Assembly (NCBI RefSeq): GCF_017794965.1
Contig: NZ_CP051240.1
Span: 2,914,001 to 2,978,000, forward strand
DNA: 64,000 nt
Reading direction: 5' to 3'
Origin: Alcanivorax sp.
GTDB taxonomy: Bacteria > Pseudomonadota > Gammaproteobacteria > Pseudomonadales > Alcanivoracaceae
Shown here: positions 33,267-41,660 of the stretch, piece by piece
How positions within the stretch are numbered: the stretch's first letter is position 1
Layout: every line of letters begins with the position of its first letter
Made by a program: the position numbers and the translations under genes
The notes under the pieces: model-generated
What the model was told of the DNA's origin: nothing
Database searches by the model: none
The model's input: only the letters and a program-made list of their open reading frames with translations

Positions 33267-35204
33267 ATGTCCAAGCCCATCGTTCACCCCGTTCCCGAAA
33301 GCTTCAAGTCGCACGCCCTGCTGGACCGCGAGACCTACGATCGTCTTTATGCACAGTCCATCAACGACCCGGACACCTTCTGGTCCGAGCGCGCCAACGA
33401 ATTTCTGGACTGGAAAACACCATGGGACACCGTCAGCGACTGGGACTTTAAAGAAGGCCGCGCCGCCTGGTTCAAAGGCGCCACCCTGAACGTCTGCTAC
33501 AACTGCGTGGATCGCCACCTACCAGAGCGTGCCAACCAGACCGCCATCATCTGGGAAGGCGACGAGCCGGATCAGGACAAGCACATCAGCTATCAGGAAC
33601 TGTTCGAGGAAGTCAGCAAGTTCGGCAACGTGCTCAAGAATCGCGGCGTCAAGAAAGGGGATCGCGTGGTGATCTACATGCCGATGATCCCGGAAGCGGC
33701 CTACGCCATGCTGGCCTGCGCCCGCATTGGCGCCATTCATTCCGTGGTGTTTGGCGGCTTCTCCCCCGAAGCACTCAAGGACCGCATCAATGATGCCGGC
33801 GCCTGCGCCGTGATCACCGCCGATGAAGGGGTGCGCGGCGGCAAGACCGTGCCGCTCAAGGTCAATGCGGACAAGGCCATGGACGGTATCGACAGCGTCC
33901 ACACCTGCGTGACCGTCCAACGAACCGGTGGCGATGTGGCCTGGCAGGAAGCGCGGGATGTCTGGTACCACGATGCCATCGCCAATGCCTCCAGCGATTG
34001 TGAACCGGAATGGGTAGACGCCGAAGACCCGCTTTTCACCCTTTATACCTCCGGCTCCACCGGCAAGCCCAAGGGCGTGGTTCACACCTCTGCCGGCTAC
34101 CTGCTCAGCGCCGCGCTGACCCACAAATACGTGTTCGACTACCACGAGGGGGACATCTACTGGTGTACCGCGGATGTGGGCTGGATCACCGGGCACAGCT
34201 ATATTGTCTACGGCCCGCTGGCCAACGGCGCCACCACCCTGATGTTCGAAGGGGTACCGACTTATCCGGATGCCTCACGCTGTTGGCAAGTGGTCGACAA
34301 GCACAAGGTGAATATCTTCTACACCGCCCCCACTGCCATCCGTGCCCTCATGGGGGTAGGCGATGAACCGGTGACCCGGACTTCTCGCAGCTCGCTCAAA
34401 CTGCTGGGCACCGTTGGCGAGCCGATCAACCCGGAAGCCTGGGAGTGGTATTACAAGGTAGTGGGTGAATCCCGCTGCCCGATCGTGGATACCTGGTGGC
34501 AGACCGAAACCGGCGCCATCATGATCGCCCCGCTACCCGGCGCCGTGGACCTGAAACCTGGTTCAGCCACCCTGCCCATGTTCGGTGTAAAGCCCGTTCT
34601 GATGGACCCGGACGGCAACGAACTGGAAGGCGCCACCTCCGGCAACCTGGCCATCAAGTCCAGCTGGCCCAGCCAGATCCGCACGGTCTACGGTGATCAC
34701 CAGCGCATGATCGACACCTACTTCAGTGCCTACAAGGGCTATTACTTCACCGGTGACGGCGCCCGTCGTGATGAAGATGGCTACTTCTGGATCACCGGCC
34801 GGGTGGACGACGTGCTGAACGTATCCGGCCATCGCCTGGGCACCGCCGAGATCGAATCCGCGTTGGTGCTGCACCCGAGTATCTCTGAAGCCGCCGTGGT
34901 GGGTTACCAGCATGACGTGAAGGGCCAGGGTGTGTACGCCTATGTGTCCCTGATGGCCGGCAAGGAGGGCAGCGACGAGCTGGTGAAGGAACTGCGCGAT
35001 CTGGTGACCCAGGAAATCGGTCCTATCGCCAAACCGGACCTGATCCACTTCGCCCCCGGCCTGCCCAAGACCCGCTCCGGGAAGATCATGCGTCGCATCC
35101 TGCGCAAGATCGCCGCCAACGAACTGGACTCCCTGGGCGACACCTCCACCCTGGCCGATCCCGGTGTGGTGGATCAGCTGATCGATACGCGCCTCAACAA
35201 GTAA
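33267..35204 (+). CDS. acs: Acetyl-CoA synthetase
   Basis: A 645-residue adenylate-forming enzyme converting acetate to acetyl-CoA. Motifs: the P-loop-like YTSGSTGKPKGVVHT, DTWWQTETGA, GDGARRDEDGYFWITGRVDD, and the catalytic, acetylatable Lys near 606 in TRSGKIMRR. The ATG at 33267 has AAGGAGG 6 bases ahead. Acs genes near cbrAB/crcZ in Pseudomonas are under catabolite repression; Hfq/Crc control here would be inference. Confidence 0.97.
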   Translation: MSKPIVHPVPESFKSHALLDRETYDRLYAQSINDPDTFWSERANEFLDWKTPWDTVSDWDFKEGRAAWFKGATLNVCYNCVDRHLPERANQTAIIWEGDEPDQDKHISYQELFEEVSKFGNVLKNRGVKKGDRVVIYMPMIPEAAYAMLACARIGAIHSVVFGGFSPEALKDRINDAGACAVITADEGVRGGKTVPLKVNADKAMDGIDSVHTCVTVQRTGGDVAWQEARDVWYHDAIANASSDCEPEWVDAEDPLFTLYTSGSTGKPKGVVHTSAGYLLSAALTHKYVFDYHEGDIYWCTADVGWITGHSYIVYGPLANGATTLMFEGVPTYPDASRCWQVVDKHKVNIFYTAPTAIRALMGVGDEPVTRTSRSSLKLLGTVGEPINPEAWEWYYKVVGESRCPIVDTWWQTETGAIMIAPLPGAVDLKPGSATLPMFGVKPVLMDPDGNELEGATSGNLAIKSSWPSQIRTVYGDHQRMIDTYFSAYKGYYFTGDGARRDEDGYFWITGRVDDVLNVSGHRLGTAEIESALVLHPSISEAAVVGYQHDVKGQGVYAYVSLMAGKEGSDELVKELRDLVTQEIGPIAKPDLIHFAPGLPKTRSGKIMRRILRKIAANELDSLGDTSTLADPGVVDQLIDTRLNK

Positions 35205-35223
35205 CCTTCAGCAGCCAGACAAA

Positions 35224-35253
35224 AACGGCGGCCCAAAAGGCCGCCGTTTTTTT
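35224..35253 (+). terminator. Terminator after acs
   Basis: Stem AACGGCGGCC / GGCCGCCGTT with a CAAAA loop, then eight Ts. Confidence 0.95.
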
Positions 35254-35275
35254 GTGCCGCTTCGCGGCTGCAGCA

Positions 35276-35600
35276 CGCTTCACGCAACATGCAACACGCC
35301 AAAAGCAAACCTGTCGGGTTGCAGGTCTGCTGTAGGAGCCTGCCAGCAGGCGATCCGAGCCTGAGCGAGGTAAGGATTCCAGAGACGGGTTTCGAGTCAC
35401 GGGTTTCGAAAATCAAAAGCCCAGTACTGATCAGAGGCCCTGGTTTTGAGGTTTTCGCAACTTGTCACTTGTGACTAGCGTCTTTATCTCGCCTTGGCTC
35501 TAATCGCCTGCAGGCATACCCTGACGAGCACAGAGGGCTCCTACAGTGCGGGCCGCACTCCGAGCTTAACTCCGCTACGCTCCGTTCCTGCAGCAGCTTC
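35276..35600. repeat. Composite repeat region downstream of acs
   Basis: Contains heptads of CACGCAA type (35276-35300), a REP-like TGTAGGAGCCTGCCAGCAGG at 35331, a mixed heptad pair (gacgggt, ttcgagt, cacgggt, ttcgaaa at 35384-35411, and ttttcgc, aacttgt, cacttgt at 35454-35477), and a REP mosaic at 35481-35600 ending CCGCTACGCTCCGTTCCTG. No gene is seen in 35254-35751. Confidence 0.6.
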
Positions 35601-35751
35601 GAGTCCATCCTTACCGGGCCGACTTGCGCTTTCTCGCACCAAAGACCACGTCAATCTCTGACAAATACAGTCCCTCCTCTCCGACAGACATATTTTTGTC
35701 ATAAGGCATCCTTGCGCACGCAAACAACATTGTGAAAACCAAGGAGAAAAC

Positions 35752-36063
35752 ATGAAAAAGCTGTGCATGCTTGCCGCCGTTTCCGGCACCCTGTTCCTGA
35801 CTGGTTGCCAGACCCCCTACTCCCCCGGGATGATCTACAGCGACATGGCGGCGCCAGTAGACGTGCGCGACAACACCGTTGCCTGCACCAAGGAAGGCTC
35901 CGCCACCATGCAGAACTACCTGGGCTTCCTGGCCACCGGTGACGCCTCCACCGCTGCTGCCAAGCAGGATGCTGGCATCACCAAGGTAGGCACCGTGGAC
36001 GTAAAGTTCATGAATATCCTGGGCCTGTACGGCAAGACCACCACCTCTGTCTGCGGCGAATAG
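35752..36063 (+). CDS. Small lipoprotein of the TRL family
   Basis: A 103-residue precursor with lipoprotein signal (MKKLCMLAAVSGTLFLTGC, lipid Cys 19). The remainder matches the TRL-like pattern: SPGMIYSDMAAPVDV after the signal, then alternating GDASTAAAKQDAGITKVGTVD and a C-terminal aromatic/Cys segment. AAGGAG lies 6 bases before the ATG. Function of the family is unknown; it is likely an envelope protein. Flanked on both sides by repeats. Confidence 0.8.
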   Translation: MKKLCMLAAVSGTLFLTGCQTPYSPGMIYSDMAAPVDVRDNTVACTKEGSATMQNYLGFLATGDASTAAAKQDAGITKVGTVDVKFMNILGLYGKTTTSVCGE

Positions 36064-36078
36064 CTGACTCCTATCGAG

Positions 36079-36104
36079 GCAGGGCACTCACGCCCTGCTT
36101 TCTC
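36079..36104 (+). terminator. Terminator after the TRL lipoprotein gene
   Basis: Stem GCAGGGC / GCCCTGC with a 6-base loop, followed by TTTCTCCC. Confidence 0.7.
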
Positions 36105-36241
36105 CCTTCGCTTACACGCTCACTCCCGCAGTCCCGCACCCGCTTTTACCTTTCTCAAGTTTGATTCGCGGTGCGTGTTGAAGCCGCACAGCGGCCCCCC
36201 AAAAGGGTTCATCGCGGATTTCCGGGAAAGACCCACCTTCC

Positions 36242-36500
36242 CGTAGGAGCGTCGCTGGCGGCGCGATTTCAGACCAGGATCAAAAAACGTTTTCACCACA
36301 GGGGTCACTGAAACCTCGGATCGGGAGCCGTTGCCAGAACCTTCGTTCAGCAAGCTGAATCTCCCACCAGACACCGGTTTCGCCCGGGCGAAGTAAAGCG
36401 CTGATATCGCGCCGTCACCGAGCGCAGCGAAGGAACGCCTGACAAGGCGGCCCCGCAGGGGTGAGCGGAGCGAATAATCGACGTCCCTACGGGAAGGCCT
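36242..36500. repeat. REP-like mosaic in a 500-base non-coding stretch
   Basis: Begins with CGTAGGAGCGTCGCTGGCGG (36242). Near 36458 it has the block GTGAGCGGAGCGAATAATCG, which recurs at 40029 (GTGAGCGAAGCGAATAACTT) and inverted at 32921. I see no gene in 36064-36564. Confidence 0.5.
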
Positions 36501-36537
36501 TGTAACAGCAACTTCCCGCTAACCCGCGATGAACCAA

Positions 36538-36566
36538 AAAAAGGCCGGCATAAGCCGGCCTCTTTT
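36538..36566 (-). terminator. Terminator of the lipoprotein gene 36565-37122
   Basis: GGCCGGC / GCCGGCC stem, ATAA loop; on the minus strand followed by TTTTTTTGG. The same hairpin sequence is used at 37314-37332 and, with loop change, at 41614-41632. Confidence 0.85.
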
Positions 36567-37122
36567 AATTAATCCGTACCAGACGATCTCTATAAGCATC
36601 TGGAACTTGATCAATCATCAAGACTGTCAACTCGTCAGCATCCTCGGCCTCACCCCGCTCGGTTTTTTCCTGAGCTGCTCCATCTGACTCTACTGCTGCA
36701 TCATTCGCAGGCTGGATTGTTTCGGAAAGCGCCACCTGAACATGGTCTTCAAGCTTCCACATCGCGCCCGTTGCAGGGTCGATAATCAGGAATCCAAGGA
36801 TCCCACCAAAAAGCAGATTCCCAATATACCAGCCATCCATTCCGGCCTTGAGCGGCAGAGTGACTGACTCATATCCCGGTTTTTCAAACGTCACCAGATA
36901 ACTAGCTTTTGAAAAAAAGCCATTCTCTGCAGACAATGAAATGGTTGCCGGGGTCACTCCAGCCATCACATCATAGCCCCTCTTCGCATTCTTGATTTTG
37001 TACCGAACCCCTTCCGGCGAAGCATTGATCGTAACCGGATAACTAGAATCTGAGACAATAGAAGCGCAACCTGAAAAAAACAGACTCCCCAGAATCAGAA
37101 CGCCCCCAACTACCCTTTTCAT
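36565..37122 (-). CDS. Lipoprotein of unknown function, PEGA-like N-terminal domain
   Basis: A 185-residue precursor: signal MKRVVGGVLILGSLFFSGC with lipid Cys 19, then a beta domain starting YPVTINASPEGVRYKI (PEGA-like) with PATISLSA and TFEKPGYESVTLPL. A hydrophobic glycine-rich segment GWYIGNLLFGGILGFLIIDP precedes an acidic tail. GGAGAAAAT precedes the ATG. Base composition is more AT-rich than its neighbours, in keeping with an accessory gene. I cannot assign a role. Confidence 0.75.
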   Translation of the reverse strand: MKRVVGGVLILGSLFFSGCASIVSDSSYPVTINASPEGVRYKIKNAKRGYDVMAGVTPATISLSAENGFFSKASYLVTFEKPGYESVTLPLKAGMDGWYIGNLLFGGILGFLIIDPATGAMWKLEDHVQVALSETIQPANDAAVESDGAAQEKTERGEAEDADELTVLMIDQVPDAYRDRLVRIN

Positions 37123-37307
37123 ATTTTCTCCATTTTTTAAATCACGAAAACGCCAGAAATGGCAGCCGGGCAGTTTAGCTCAAAGGGCAATTTGTTGCAT
37201 TTATGTGAACACAAAGAGGCTCCGGATTGATCAACAGAAACAGCACGGAGGCCGCTGTTTTTCTTTTCCCATGTTGCGTGAGCGTGCAGCAGCCGCAGAG
37301 CGGCCCC

Positions 37308-37335
37308 AAAAAAAGGCCGGCATAAGCCGGCCTTG
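37308..37335 (-). terminator. Terminator of the MpaB-like gene
   Basis: GGCCGGC / GCCGGCC stem with ATAA loop; on the minus strand followed by TTTTTTTGGGG, 18 bases past the stop. Confidence 0.88.
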
Positions 37336-37352
37336 AAGCAGCGAACAGTCCC

Positions 37353-38606
37353 TCAGGAATAATTGGGGTTATTCATGTCGGGGATCTCGATGTTGATCTC
37401 CTGTCCTTCCGCCAGGTACCACATGGCGCCCTGTCGCAACATCTCGTCACAGGCCCAGTAGAACTGGCTGGAGCCCGGCATGTACAGGCCGTACTCCTTC
37501 ATGGTGACAAAGTAGGGCCAGCTGTATGCCAGCCCCTGGTCCTGGATCGGATGGCGCGGGATTTCCAGCCACTCTGCAATCTGGTCCCCCAGGAAGTAGC
37601 GGGTGAAGGACTCCATCATTGGACGGGTGAGCACGCCTCCATCCACCTCGGCAGCCAGATCAAGCAGGATATGCGCCAGCTTGATACCCTCCGGCGTGGG
37701 GGCCAGTACCGGATCGAGAATCTGCGGTGCCTGGGCATAGGCGCCATCCCAGTCAGCCGGAATGTATTCATCACGCACACCCAGCATGTGTGCCGCTACC
37801 TGCCAGGAATGCAGGAAGGCATTCGCCTGGCTATCTGACACCCGCACGCCCCACTGATCCAGGGCACGCATCACGGAGGTGGGCAGGCTGTGCCAGGTGA
37901 CCAGGATATCGCGCTGGGAAATTGGCTTGGGTTGGTCAGCCGTGCCCTGCCAGTGAGGAGACTGCGGCAACAGATGGCGCACACCAGCATGGGCCAGACG
38001 GGTCTTCACAGCGGTCACCACCATCTCCGCATTGGGGTTGTGAAAGCCCCCCATGGAACCGATGTCGTAACCGAACTTGGCGGTGCGCGAGATACGGCGC
38101 TTCATGTCAGCGCCCCCTTTGGAGTAGTACACGGCACGGGCTTCATGAGGAATCACGGTGCTCATCATGCCGCTCACGAACCCATAGGCCACCCCCAGGT
38201 AGGTGCCACGGTCCTGGTTGAACTTGTCAGCGGCATTCAGCTTGTCCATGTCCGCCCAGCTGGGCAGCTGGCGCGCCTCTTCAATAAAATCGTGCAGGTA
38301 GTCGGGCAGGCCGGCGGGCAGCGGCTGGCTGTTCTTCTTCCAGCTGCAGAGAATCTGGTTAACTTCCTGAACCTTGCCCTCATCAATCAGGCGCACCACC
38401 ACCGGATCGGCTTCGTCGTCATACACATAGGACGGCGGCACAGTGACACCACCGATGCCGGCCACGGACTGGCTACCCGCCCAGCTCCAGCCCGGCACCA
38501 TCACACTGGCGCCAACGGCCCCGGACAGGGCCAGAAAGCTGCGACGGTTCATTGAGGTGGACGCTTCGGGTGAGGCGGAGGCAGAAGGAGACTTTGTTTT
38601 TTTCAT
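37353..38606 (-). CDS. Tat-exported DUF2236 protein (MpaB / rubber-oxygenase-like)
   Basis: 417 residues. A Tat signal is visible: a polar n-region, then MNRRSFLALSGAVGASVMVPG. The body matches the ER-bound oxygenase MpaB / latex-clearing-protein domain: TVIPHEARAVYYSKGGADMK, then RRISRTAKFGYDIGSMGG and AGVRHLLPQS, where a His is a likely haem ligand. Members are haem oxygenases acting on rubber or other polyprenoids, though most bacterial relatives are uncharacterised. ATG 38606 has AAGGA 7 bases ahead. The AraC regulator immediately upstream on the same strand may control it. Confidence 0.82.
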   Translation of the reverse strand: MKKTKSPSASASPEASTSMNRRSFLALSGAVGASVMVPGWSWAGSQSVAGIGGVTVPPSYVYDDEADPVVVRLIDEGKVQEVNQILCSWKKNSQPLPAGLPDYLHDFIEEARQLPSWADMDKLNAADKFNQDRGTYLGVAYGFVSGMMSTVIPHEARAVYYSKGGADMKRRISRTAKFGYDIGSMGGFHNPNAEMVVTAVKTRLAHAGVRHLLPQSPHWQGTADQPKPISQRDILVTWHSLPTSVMRALDQWGVRVSDSQANAFLHSWQVAAHMLGVRDEYIPADWDGAYAQAPQILDPVLAPTPEGIKLAHILLDLAAEVDGGVLTRPMMESFTRYFLGDQIAEWLEIPRHPIQDQGLAYSWPYFVTMKEYGLYMPGSSQFYWACDEMLRQGAMWYLAEGQEINIEIPDMNNPNYS

Positions 38607-38822
38607 GGACAATTCCTTATCGATTCAAGCCAAAACAGAGAGACAAATGCAAGGACATGTCTCAACGAAGGCCGCAGTGTGACCCAGCCAGAAATGGGCC
38701 ATTTGCTTTTTCGCGCAGCTTTTTTGTTTTCAGGCGCGCTGTTACAAAATGCCTAAACTTTTGCCGCTCCGCGGCTACTGGACGCACACGCAAAAGGACA
38801 TAAGGAAGACATGGCCGGCACG

Positions 38823-39854
38823 TTACATTTCTACCTGGCGTCGAAACGCCGTAGCGGAGCAGCCATGCCAGCGTCGAAATGAGTGGGAGAAGCTGCTCAG
38901 AGCGCCATAACCCAGGATGTCGGCAATGTCAGACAGACTGAGAGAGGATTGCTGCAGGTATTTCAGGGCCAGATCAGAACGGACCTGATCCTTGATCAGC
39001 TTGAAGCTGGTGCCAACGCCGGCGAGGTGTTCCTGCAGGGTGCGGGGCGCCATGCCGAACACCCGGCTAACATCCTGCAACGTACAAGGGGCATAGGGCA
39101 GCAAGGCCCTCACCACGCCTTCCACCCTCCGGCTAATGCCGGCGTTCAGTGCCTGCTGATCCAACCGCAGCATGGCACTCAGTAGCGCCCGGGAGCGAAA
39201 CCCGGATTCATTTACCGGGCGTGCCAGGGTGGCATGGTCCAGGAAAAGGGCATTGCGCTCTGCCTGAAACTGGACCCGGGAGCCAAAGACTTGTTGGTGG
39301 TCATGCATCTGTGGCGGCGCCGAATGGCGAAACTGCACCCATGAGGGTGCCCACTGCGGATCGGCGCGCAGGCGGATCTCATTGCAGAACACGGCGATCA
39401 CGAACTCCACCGCCTGGACATTGCTACCGCTAAGGCCCGCAGCCGTATCCCAGCCGACAAACACGCCCCTATCCACCTCCTCCAGTGTCACTGCGGCTGC
39501 CGTGGTGAACAGCTCGTAGTGGCCAGCCAGATCATCAAACATCTGGCGAACGGTCTCCGCATTGCGTAACAGCACCCAGAGAGGCCCGAGGATAGCCATC
39601 CCCGAGCGGAGCCCCAGACGAATGCCGAAGCTGCGGCAGTCTGCGCGTTCAGCCGCACGCTCCAGAAACGTGCCCACCCGGCCCGCCGGCACCGGCAGGT
39701 CAGACTTTTGCAGGGCCGCGGGATCCATACGGAGTTCGTTCATCAACGGCTTCGGGTCACCACCATGGGCAATCAATAATTCAGCGGCACCATGAAGCGT
39801 TGAGCTGGGGAGAAAGTTGCCAGTCATCGCGTTGCATAGGTTGTTATTCTTCAC
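38823..39854 (-). CDS. AraC-family transcriptional regulator
   Basis: 343 residues. The N-terminal two thirds fit the arabinose-binding-like domain of OruR/ArgR-type AraC regulators (SSTLHGAAELLIAHGGDP, GLRSGMAILGPLWVLLRNA). The C-terminal double helix-turn-helix (TLQDVSRVFGMAPRTLQEHL and SLSDIADILGYGALSSFSHS) is clear. GTG at 39854 is used; ATG 39827 is possible. It lies 216 bases upstream of the MpaB-like gene on the same strand. The inducer is unknown. Confidence 0.88.
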   Translation of the reverse strand: MKNNNLCNAMTGNFLPSSTLHGAAELLIAHGGDPKPLMNELRMDPAALQKSDLPVPAGRVGTFLERAAERADCRSFGIRLGLRSGMAILGPLWVLLRNAETVRQMFDDLAGHYELFTTAAAVTLEEVDRGVFVGWDTAAGLSGSNVQAVEFVIAVFCNEIRLRADPQWAPSWVQFRHSAPPQMHDHQQVFGSRVQFQAERNALFLDHATLARPVNESGFRSRALLSAMLRLDQQALNAGISRRVEGVVRALLPYAPCTLQDVSRVFGMAPRTLQEHLAGVGTSFKLIKDQVRSDLALKYLQQSSLSLSDIADILGYGALSSFSHSFRRWHGCSATAFRRQVEM

Positions 39855-39980
39855 CCATTTTTAACGCGACCTGTGATCCGGATATACAGGACTAATGTTG
39901 TCCGCTTGATACAGTTGTTTGCATTTGTCTTGCTGGTAGCGTTCAGGCCTGGATTGGCCAAAAGCGATTTTCGATCTTGA

Positions 39981-40295
39981 TGTGGCAACGTAGCGTCGCT
40001 AAGTAACGCACGGAGTGCGGTCCGAAGGGTGAGCGAAGCGAATAACTTGCTTGCAAACGAAGCGTTTCCCACACTCGTCCCGCCTTCGCTTGCAGGCAAG
40101 TTCCTACAGTGAGAATCGGAGCAACGCTCGCTGATACTGATATTCAGTCAGCCATTCCCGTTAATCCGCGATGAACCTTTTTTGTGGGAGCCTGCCTGCA
40201 GGCGATCCGAGGATGAAAGGAAACCCCGCCGCGTTGCGGATTGGGCGCATTTCTACCTCGCCGGGGCTCGGATCGCTCAGGCAAGCTGAGCTCCT
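39981..40295. repeat. REP-like mosaic flanking the IS110 element
   Basis: Inverted copy of the mosaic seen at 32.9 and 35.5 kb (AACGTAGCGTCGCTAAGTAA, then GGTGAGCGAAGCGAATAACT), then REP units at 40088-40110 (CGCTTGCAGGCAAGTTCCTA) and 40183-40211 (TTGTGGGAGCCTGCCTGCAG). A last REP, ACCTCGCCGGGGCTCGGATC onward, is interrupted by the IS at 40295. No gene in 39855-40295. Confidence 0.65.
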
Positions 40296-40309
40296 TGTAT
40301 GTTGCCACC

Positions 40310-40505
40310 TCACCATATGAATTATGGTATCGCCGTTACCGGGGAGGCCGTTCGCTCCTGGAAGCAGCTTGCTCTGACTTCGTCTGTAGAGCGGCTCCCC
40401 GCCTCATTACCTACTCCGAAGGGTATCCCGAAGCCGCTTGCGCGAGACTTCGTATCACAAGGTCGGTAGCAGGTAAGTCAGTGCGAGGTCGGGGAACCGG
40501 TGACT
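40310..40505 (+). ncRNA. Candidate bridge RNA of the IS110 element
   Basis: In the non-coding left end, in order: a 5' hairpin ACCATA / TATGGT (40312-40328). Then a stem GGGGAG(G)CCG / CGGCTCCCC (40341-40350 with 40392-40400) enclosing a loop with GCTCCT (40354-40359), equal to the left target plus core, and CTGTAG (40384-40389), the reverse complement of core plus right target. Then a stem CTAC(T)CCGA / TCGGTAG enclosing AGGGTATC (40420-40427), equal to the element's right end plus C of the core, and ACAAG (40457-40461), the reverse complement of core plus left end. RNA ends are estimated. Confidence 0.78.
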
Positions 40506-40538
40506 ATTGTCGTTAATTCAGCGTTGTGAGTGAAGGGT

Positions 40539-41540
40539 ATGTCTGTATTTGCCGGTGTGGATATTGGTGCTAGATCTGTGGATGTTGTGAGCTTTGGCGA
40601 TGACAGGTTCAGCAAGCCCAAGCAGTACAAGCAGTCCCCTGATGGCCACCATTCCCTGATTCGCGCGATGAAAAAACTTCGACCGAAGTGCATCGTCATG
40701 GAAGCAACGGGGGTGTATTACTTTGATCTGGCGGTGGCTCTGGTTGAGGCTGGCCTGCCCGTGGCAGTGATTAACCCCAAAAGCACCAAGAACTTCGCCA
40801 ATATCAAGCTGCAGAACAGCAAGACCGACAGCATAGATGCGGCACTGCTGGCCGAGTACGGCATGCGTATGGAGCCCCGGTTGTGGACACCACCAGATCA
40901 GCACCGTCAGGCCCTTCGAAGCCTCGGAAGGCAGATCAACCGCCTGACCGGTAGCCGGACACAAGCAAAGAACCGCCTCCACGCCATGAAGGCCACGCTG
41001 TCTACGCCCACGCTGCTCGTTGAAGATGAGCAGGAAGCCATTGAGATGCTGGATCGACGCATTGATCGGCTGAAGCGGGCTGCGGTGGAGCTTCTGGGAC
41101 AATCACCTAAGCTCAAGCGCTTGTATAAGCACTTCTGCGCGGCCAAAGGCATCGCGGAGGCAACGGCCCTCGCATTGCTGGCTGAGCTGTGCGTCTTGCC
41201 GGATCACCTGAAATCCGCTCAGGTAAGCCGTCATGCCGGCCTGGATATACGCCTGTACCAGTCTGGAAGCAGCGTTCATCAGGCCTCAAGGATCAGTAAA
41301 GCGGGCAACGTGTACATACGCTCAGCCTTGTATATGCCTGCCATGTCAGCCGTGCGCTTTGATCCGAATGCCAAGGCATTTTATGAGGCCCAGGTGGCCC
41401 GCGGGAAAACCAAGCTGCAGGCCCAGGTGGCAGTAATGCGTAAGTACCTGACAGGCCTGTGGGCCTGCGTTAAGACGGACACCCCGTTCGATTCATCACT
41501 GCTTTTTAGTGATTGCCATGCGAAAAATGCTTGCGCTTGA
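40539..41540 (+). CDS. IS110-family transposase (DEDD recombinase)
   Basis: 333 residues from the ATG at 40539 (a GTG at 40530 would add three). The RuvC-like DEDD half has Asp 8 in AGVDIGARS, Glu near 55 in VMEATGVYY and Asps near 97 and 100 in KTDSIDAALLAEYG. The C-terminal Tnp domain has AAKGIAEATALALLAEL and GLDIRLYQSGSSVHQASRIS, holding the likely catalytic Ser, then KAGNVYIRSALY. The frame is intact, so the element may be active. It recombines donor and target DNA guided by the RNA from the left end. Confidence 0.95.
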   Translation: MSVFAGVDIGARSVDVVSFGDDRFSKPKQYKQSPDGHHSLIRAMKKLRPKCIVMEATGVYYFDLAVALVEAGLPVAVINPKSTKNFANIKLQNSKTDSIDAALLAEYGMRMEPRLWTPPDQHRQALRSLGRQINRLTGSRTQAKNRLHAMKATLSTPTLLVEDEQEAIEMLDRRIDRLKRAAVELLGQSPKLKRLYKHFCAAKGIAEATALALLAELCVLPDHLKSAQVSRHAGLDIRLYQSGSSVHQASRISKAGNVYIRSALYMPAMSAVRFDPNAKAFYEAQVARGKTKLQAQVAVMRKYLTGLWACVKTDTPFDSSLLFSDCHAKNACA

Positions 41541-41607
41541 ACAGGGTATCTACAGTGGCTTCGTAGCCGCCTTTGCGTGAAGCCTGTGGCGGCCGCAGAG
41601 CAGCAAC

Positions 41608-41638
41608 AAAAAAAGGCCGGCGAATGCCGGCCTTTTTT
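41608..41638 (-). terminator. Terminator of pnp
   Basis: GGCCGGC / GCCGGCC stem with GAAT loop and A/T runs on both sides, so it could work in both directions; it lies 23 bases past the pnp stop. Confidence 0.92.
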
Positions 41639-41660
41639 GTGCTTCGGAAACTGATCAGGA

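Larger units (their letters stand above)
40296..41549 (+). mobile_element. IS110-family insertion sequence in a REP-like site
   Basis: Boundaries are set by comparing flanks with intact REP copies. The left flank ends GAGCTC-CT at 40295, the right flank resumes CT-ACAGTGG at 41550, and joining them gives GCTCCTACAGTG, as found intact at 35538-35549 (and GTTCCTACAGTG at 40100-40111). The element is therefore about 1254 bp with a CT core at each junction and no other duplication or terminal inverted repeats, as expected for IS110. It has a 243-base non-coding left end and only 9 bases after the transposase stop. Confidence 0.82.

Noticed and set aside
40338..40403. Transcription terminator in the IS110 left end
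   Set aside because: The GGGGAGGCCG / CGGCTCCCC stem has a 41-base loop and no T-run; it fits the target loop of a bridge RNA better.
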